Shown here: piece after piece, positions 54,140 through 57,964 of the stretch
How the letters are laid out: each line of letters begins with the position of its first letter
Numbering within the stretch: the stretch's first letter is position 1
Origin: Paracoccus sp. MKU1
GTDB taxonomy: Bacteria > Pseudomonadota > Alphaproteobacteria > Rhodobacterales > Rhodobacteraceae
Direction of reading: 5' to 3'
NCBI RefSeq assembly: GCF_001447385.1
Contig: NZ_LLWQ01000217.1
Span: 1-57,964 of the forward strand
Length of the DNA stretch: 57,964 nt
The notes under the pieces: generated by a model
Database searches by the model: none
Told to the model about the DNA's origin: nothing
Seen by the model: the letters and a program-made list of their open reading frames with translations, nothing else
Program-made: the position numbers and the translations under genes

Positions 54140-55033
54140 TTAATGTTCGCGCAGCTTCGGCACGTCTTTTTCGCTAAAATCCGACGGATCCGGCATCAGC
54201 GCGGTGAAATCGAACAGCTTCGGATCCGGCAGGTGCGAGGGGCGCACGTTCATCAGTGCCCGGAACATCACCTGACGGCGGCCGGGGCTGCGCGATTCCC
54301 ATTCGTCCAGCAGCTTCTTGACCTGCATGCGCTGCAAGCCCTCCTGGCTGCCGCAAAGGTCGCAGGGAATCACCGGATAGTTCATCGCCCGGGCGAAACG
54401 CTCGCAATCGGCCTCGGCCACGAAGGCCAGCGGGCGCAGCACGTTGAGGTCGCCCTCCTCGTTCAACAGCTTCGGCGGCATCGAGGCCAGCCTGCCGCCA
54501 TGGAACAGGTTCATGAAAAAGGTTTCCAGGATGTCGTCGCGATGATGCCCCAGCACCACGGCCTGACAGCCCTCCTCGCGCGCGATGCGGTAGAGATTGC
54601 CCCGGCGCAGACGCGAGCACAGGCTGCAATAGGTCCGGCCCTCGGGCACCTTTTCCTTCACGATGGAATAGGTGTCCTGGTATTCGATGCGATGCGGCAC
54701 GCCGCGCTCGGTCAGGAACTCCGGCAGCACGGTGGCCGGAAAGCCCGGCTGGCCCTGGTCGAGATTGCAGGCCAGCAGTTCCACCGGCAGGAGCCCGCGC
54801 CATTTCAGCTCGTGCAGCACGGCAAGCAGCGTATAGCTGTCCTTGCCGCCCGACAGGCAGACCAGCCAGCGGTCGCCGGGGCGAATCATGTCATAGGTCT
54901 CGATCGCGGCGCGGGTCTCGCGCACCAGCCGCTTGCGCAACTTGCGGAACTCGGTCGAGCCGGGCGCGCCGCGGAACAGCGGATGGATGTCCTCCGCCTC
55001 AAGATCCTGGGTCTCGTCGATCTCATCCCGCAT
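54140..55033 (-). CDS. ttcA: tRNA 2-thiocytidine(32) synthetase TtcA
   Basis: This 297-residue PP-loop enzyme has the ATP motif [16 protein letters not shown]. The Cys pairs in [11 protein letters not shown] and [10 protein letters not shown] hold the iron-sulfur cluster used for thiolation of C32. The start at 55033 is [20 protein letters not shown]. Confidence 0.95.
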   Translation of the reverse strand: MRDEIDETQDLEAEDIHPLFRGAPGSTEFRKLRKRLVRETRAAIETYDMIRPGDRWLVCLSGGKDSYTLLAVLHELKWRGLLPVELLACNLDQGQPGFPATVLPEFLTERGVPHRIEYQDTYSIVKEKVPEGRTYCSLCSRLRRGNLYRIAREEGCQAVVLGHHRDDILETFFMNLFHGGRLASMPPKLLNEEGDLNVLRPLAFVAEADCERFARAMNYPVIPCDLCGSQEGLQRMQVKKLLDEWESRSPGRRQVMFRALMNVRPSHLPDPKLFDFTALMPDPSDFSEKDVPKLREH

Positions 55034-55084
55034 CTGTCGATCCCTATCGCGCCTGCGCGCCCTGAATACCATGAAAGCGCCGCG

Positions 55085-55327
55085 TCAGTCCTGCTGCGGC
55101 GCCTCGCTGCCCGGCACCGGGTCATAGCCATGCCCGCCCCAGGGATGGCAGCGGCAGATCCGCCGCGCGGCCAGCCAGCCGCCCCTGGCCGCGCCATGTC
55201 GTTCCAGCGCCTCGAGCGCATAGGCCGAGCAGGTGGGCTGGAAACGGCAGCCATGCCCCACCCAGGGACTGGCGACCAGCCGATAGGCCCGCACCGGCAG
55301 CGCCAGAAGATGCGCCAGCGGGCTCAT
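55085..55327 (-). CDS. yidD: Membrane protein insertion efficiency factor YidD
   Basis: This 80-residue protein carries the family signature [20 protein letters not shown] and [15 protein letters not shown]. It overlaps rnpA by ATGA, as in most bacteria. It assists YidC-dependent insertion. Confidence 0.95.
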   Translation of the reverse strand: MSPLAHLLALPVRAYRLVASPWVGHGCRFQPTCSAYALEALERHGAARGGWLAARRICRCHPWGGHGYDPVPGSEAPQQD

Positions 55328-55782
55328 GTCCCGGCCTCGCGCGATCCGTGCACCCGTGCCAACGCGGCGGCCAACTCGGCCCGCAGCTCGGCAAAGCCGC
55401 GCTCGACCGTGGCGCCAGGCCGCCCGACCAGCACGTAATCCCAGCCCGGCCGCGCCGCGCCCGGCATGACCTCGCGCGCCAGCGCCCGCAGCCGGCGCTT
55501 GGCCCGGTTGCGCGTCACGGCATTGCCGAGCTTTTTCGAACAGGTGAAGCCGACCCGGATGGCCTGTCCCGCCTTGCCTTCCCCCGCCTCGTCTTCGGAA
55601 CGGCGGCGGGCCTGGAGCAGAAAGCCCGGCATGCCCTGCCGGCGAGCCGAGGCCGCGCGCAGAAAATCCGCCCGCTTGCGCAGGGTTTCCAGCCGCACCT
55701 CCGAAACGGCAGAAGCCGCCCTGTCCGAGATCGCATTTGCGACGATCCGGTCAGCGGCGGCGGCTTTGGGGGTGCTGTCCAT
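55324..55782 (-). CDS. rnpA: Ribonuclease P protein component
   Basis: This 152-residue basic protein has [20 protein letters not shown], the RNR signature that binds RNase P RNA. The start at 55782 ([18 protein letters not shown]) gives an N-terminal extension of about 30 residues before the core [12 protein letters not shown]. It is followed by yidD and preceded by rpmH. Confidence 0.94.
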   Translation of the reverse strand: MDSTPKAAAADRIVANAISDRAASAVSEVRLETLRKRADFLRAASARRQGMPGFLLQARRRSEDEAGEGKAGQAIRVGFTCSKKLGNAVTRNRAKRRLRALAREVMPGAARPGWDYVLVGRPGATVERGFAELRAELAAALARVHGSREAGT

Positions 55783-55814
55783 CACGGCAAGCCCACGCCC
55801 TGCGGCGCGCGGGC

Positions 55815-55952
55815 TTACGCGCTGAGGGTCTTGCGGCCCTTGGCGCGGCGGGCGTTGAGCACGCGGCGGCCGCCCTTGGTCGCCATGCGCGCGCGGAAGC
55901 CGTGGCGGCGGGCGCGAACCAGGTTCGACGGCTGGTAGGTGCGTTTCGACAT
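55815..55952 (-). CDS. rpmH: 50S ribosomal protein L34
   Basis: This 45-residue protein reads [20 protein letters not shown] then a basic [17 protein letters not shown] end, typical L34. It is first in the rpmH-rnpA-yidD-ttcA-yidC run. No dnaA or clear DnaA boxes are present upstream. Confidence 0.97.
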   Translation of the reverse strand: MSKRTYQPSNLVRARRHGFRARMATKGGRRVLNARRAKGRKTLSA

Positions 55953-56087
55953 CTTTCAACTCCGGGTCAGGGCGAGCCAGGGTATGGGCCATCGGCCCAC
56001 GCAAGACGCGCCGGTCATTCGAGGCCCGCTGGATAGTCGCCCCCGCAAACCAAGTCAACCACATTGCGAGGATTTTGCCGGCGCCGC

Positions 56088-56109
56088 GGGTCCCGGGGAA
56101 CCGGGACCC
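56088..56109. other. Hairpin in the divergent rpmH / histidine kinase gap
   Basis: GGGTCCCGG (56088-56096) and CCGGGACCC (56101-56109) form a perfect 9-bp stem with loop GGAA. No T-run follows. It could be part of the kinase leader or an insulator between divergent promoters. Confidence 0.5.
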
Positions 56110-56190
56110 TGTCACGCAGGTTTGAACTGCGTAATGTCAGCCACTATGTGATGCAGCGGCGCCGAGACGAAGGGAATAGCAAAGCTCACC

Positions 56191-57621
56191 ATGTCCCTGA
56201 ATAGCTTATCGGGCCGATTCGCGCTGATTACGGGCATTTTCGTGCTTCTGGCCGAATTGCTGATCCTGCTGCCCTCGATCGCGAACTATCGGCTGGATTT
56301 CCTGGAATCGCGACTGGAACGCGCGCAGATCGCCAGCCTTGCGCTGCTGGCGACCGACGAATCGTTGGCCGCGGACCTGGAATCCGAGCTTCTGGAGAAT
56401 GCCGGCGTCTTCAACGTCGTGCTGCGCCGCAACGACGTGCGCCAGCTGGTGCTGTCCTCGCCGATCCCGGGGCCGATCTCGGCCACCTACGACCTGCGCG
56501 AGCAGCCGTTCTGGACCTCGATCCGCGATGCCATGATGCAGCTGGCCGATCCGCAGAACCGGGTGATCCGGGTGATCGGCGCGCCGGTGAATCAGGCCGG
56601 CCAGCTGATCGAGATCACCACCGACACCCAGCGGCTGCGCACCGAGATGATTGATTACGGGCTGCGGCTGCTGCTGATCTCGGCCGCCTTCTCGGTCCTG
56701 ACCGCGCTGCTGCTGAACCTGGCGGCGCAGCGGCTGCTGCTGGTGCCGATCCGGCGCGTCATCAGCCACATGACCGCCTATGCCAATGCGCCCGAGGACG
56801 CGCGCTCGATCATCACCCCCAACGCGCGGCTGACCGAGCTGAACGAGGCCGAGACCGCGCTTGCCGCCATGCAGCGCACCGTGACCTCGGCGCTGAAGCA
56901 AAAGGACCGGCTGGCGCAGCTGGGCCAGGCGGTGGCCCGCATCAGCCACGACCTGCGCAACATCCTGACCACGGCGCAGATCTTCGCCGACCGGCTCGAG
57001 ACCAGCGCCGACCCGGCCGTGCGCCGCGCTGCGCCCAAGCTGGTGAACTCGATCAGCCGCGCGGTGAATCTGTGCGAGACGACGCTGGCCTTCGGCAAGG
57101 CCGAGGAGCCGGCCCCGGCGCTGTCGCGCTTCAACCTTTCGGCCCTGGTGACCGAGGTGACCGAGGGCGAGGCGCTGGCCTCGGACCGGCCCGACGGCGC
57201 CGAGCCCATCGAGTTCCTGACCGACGTGCCCGCCAGCCTGACGATCCGCGCCGACCGCGACCAGCTGTTCCGGGTGTTGTCGAACCTGGTGCGCAATGCA
57301 CGGCAGGCCATCGAGGCCACGCGCCGGCCCGGCACCATCGAGATCGGCGCCGGCGAGGACGAGCAGGAATGGTGGATCCGCATCGGCGATACCGGCCCCG
57401 GCCTGCCGCAGAAGGCGCGGGATTTCCTGTTCCAGCCCTTTTCGGGCGGCTCGCGCAAGGGCGGCACCGGGCTTGGCCTTGCCATCGCCGCCGATCTGGT
57501 GCGCAACCATGGCGGCCGGCTGGAGCTGTTGCGTAGCGACGAGGAGGGCACGCAATTCATCCTGCACCTGCCGCGCGAACTGGCCGGGCTCGCTGCGCAG
57601 GCGGAGGCGACGGCGGTCTAG
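56191..57621 (+). CDS. Sensor histidine kinase
   Basis: This 476-residue membrane kinase has two transmembrane helices (about 10-32 and 160-180) around a periplasmic sensor, a HAMP region, the phosphoacceptor helix ARISHDLRNILTTAQIFADR and an ATPase domain with NLVRNARQAIE (N box), GDTGPGLP (G1) and GGTGLGLAIAADLV (G2). No response regulator is adjacent. Its stop TAG at 57619-57621 overlaps the stop codon of the IS481 transposase on the other strand, so the insertion sequence abuts the gene. Confidence 0.93.
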   Translation: MSLNSLSGRFALITGIFVLLAELLILLPSIANYRLDFLESRLERAQIASLALLATDESLAADLESELLENAGVFNVVLRRNDVRQLVLSSPIPGPISATYDLREQPFWTSIRDAMMQLADPQNRVIRVIGAPVNQAGQLIEITTDTQRLRTEMIDYGLRLLLISAAFSVLTALLLNLAAQRLLLVPIRRVISHMTAYANAPEDARSIITPNARLTELNEAETALAAMQRTVTSALKQKDRLAQLGQAVARISHDLRNILTTAQIFADRLETSADPAVRRAAPKLVNSISRAVNLCETTLAFGKAEEPAPALSRFNLSALVTEVTEGEALASDRPDGAEPIEFLTDVPASLTIRADRDQLFRVLSNLVRNARQAIEATRRPGTIEIGAGEDEQEWWIRIGDTGPGLPQKARDFLFQPFSGGSRKGGTGLGLAIAADLVRNHGGRLELLRSDEEGTQFILHLPRELAGLAAQAEATAV

Positions 57622-57964
57622 GTGTTCAGTCCCGGCATTTGATGGATTGGATCGATGATGAATCGATTGGGCTCTGAAGTCCATCGTTTGCAGATAAACT
57701 CGCAAGGTGTGAGGCCTTTGAGTGTCTTCAGTCTTCGGCCGAAGTTGTAGGCGTCGATAAAGTCCTGAAGATGCCGTCGCAACTGGTCGTGATTGTCGTA
57801 GTGGAAGCGCTTGACGGTGGCGTCCTTGATGGTGCGGTTCATCCGTTCCACCTGTCCGTTGGTCCACGGATGGTTGATCTTGGTGAGCCTGTGCTCGATG
57901 CCGTTCTCGTCACAGACCCGATCGAAGATATGGTGGAACGCATATTTGTGACGGGCGTGGTTGG
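57618..57964 (-). mobile_element. IS481 family transposase, C-terminal part
   Basis: The minus-strand frame reads KINHPWTNGQVERMNRTIKD, then HLQDFIDAYNFGRRLKTLKG and ends MPGLNT at 57618. This is the DDE-domain C-terminus of IS481-type transposases, whose N-terminus lies beyond the window. The element's end should fall at about 57622 (TGTTCAGTCCCGG). It has no internal stop, so the copy may be intact. Confidence 0.85.

Noticed and set aside
55953..56190. Chromosome origin next to rpmH
   Set aside because: No dnaA gene, no cluster of DnaA boxes and no AT-rich unwinding stretch. In many alphaproteobacteria rpmH is not at oriC.

Overview
This is a high-GC, gene-dense chromosomal segment from an alphaproteobacterium of the Rhodobacterales, most likely the genus Paracoccus. 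The evidence is the PhaR/PhaP/PhaC/PhaZ polyhydroxybutyrate (PHB) cluster, a class II ribonucleotide reductase, a di-haem cytochrome c peroxidase behind an FNR box, the order rpmH-rnpA-yidD-ttcA-yidC-MOSC-engB-argB, and intergenic repeats of a type I associate with Rhodobacteraceae. The species cannot be fixed from the sequence alone. Both ends stop inside transposase genes (IS5-type on the left, IS481-type on the right), so the window may be a contig bounded by insertion sequences. || Layout. 0-1.4 kb: a broken IS5/IS427 transposase carrying a palindromic insert, then a DUF3883 gene broken by a 35-bp duplication plus 30-bp filler. 1.8-7.1 kb: tRNA-Ser(GGA) and the PHB genes phaR, phaP and phaC on the minus strand, with divergent phaZ. 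7.1-15.2 kb: an alpha/beta hydrolase, thrS, a cold-shock protein, an acyl-CoA ligase with a DsbA-like protein, and nrdJ. 15.2-18.0 kb: a tight three-gene unit of a cytosolic subtilisin-like protease, a small protein resembling a subtilisin propeptide/inhibitor, and a DNA/RNA non-specific endonuclease. 18.0-21.0 kb: aidB, a sulfotransferase of less GC-rich appearance and tRNA-Met. 21.2-25.2 kb: a DUF815 ATPase with tatABC, marC and an aspartic protease. 25.3-35.3 kb: holC-pepA divergent from lptF-lptG-lptD-surA-pdxA-rsmA. 35.3-41.7 kb: DUF4167, prmC-prfA, ccp, yceI and the rpsF-rpsR-rplI operon. 41.8-48.2 kb: a membrane-anchored hypothetical protein, tig, an intergenic region that may encode a small RNA, gltX, a zincin-like metallopeptidase, a PfkB kinase and a SixA-like phosphatase. 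48.3-56.0 kb: the argB-to-rpmH cluster, with a degenerate EAL-domain gene between yidC and ttcA. 56.2 kb to the end: an orphan histidine kinase abutting IS481. || How it fits together. Most of the window is housekeeping: translation, the outer-membrane LPS pathway, Tat and YidC export, and PHB storage. The PHB cluster carries a visible 16-bp perfect inverted repeat matching the TGC-rich PhaR operator upstream of phaP. The best candidate for an undescribed system is the protease / propeptide-like / nuclease unit at 15259-18015. None of the three has a signal peptide, their start and stop codons are coupled or closely spaced, and the combination suggests a protease-controlled intracellular nuclease. 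That function is inference. Other points of interest are the histone-H1-like N-terminal extension on PhaC and an intergenic repeat family whose hairpins keep pairing while changing sequence.
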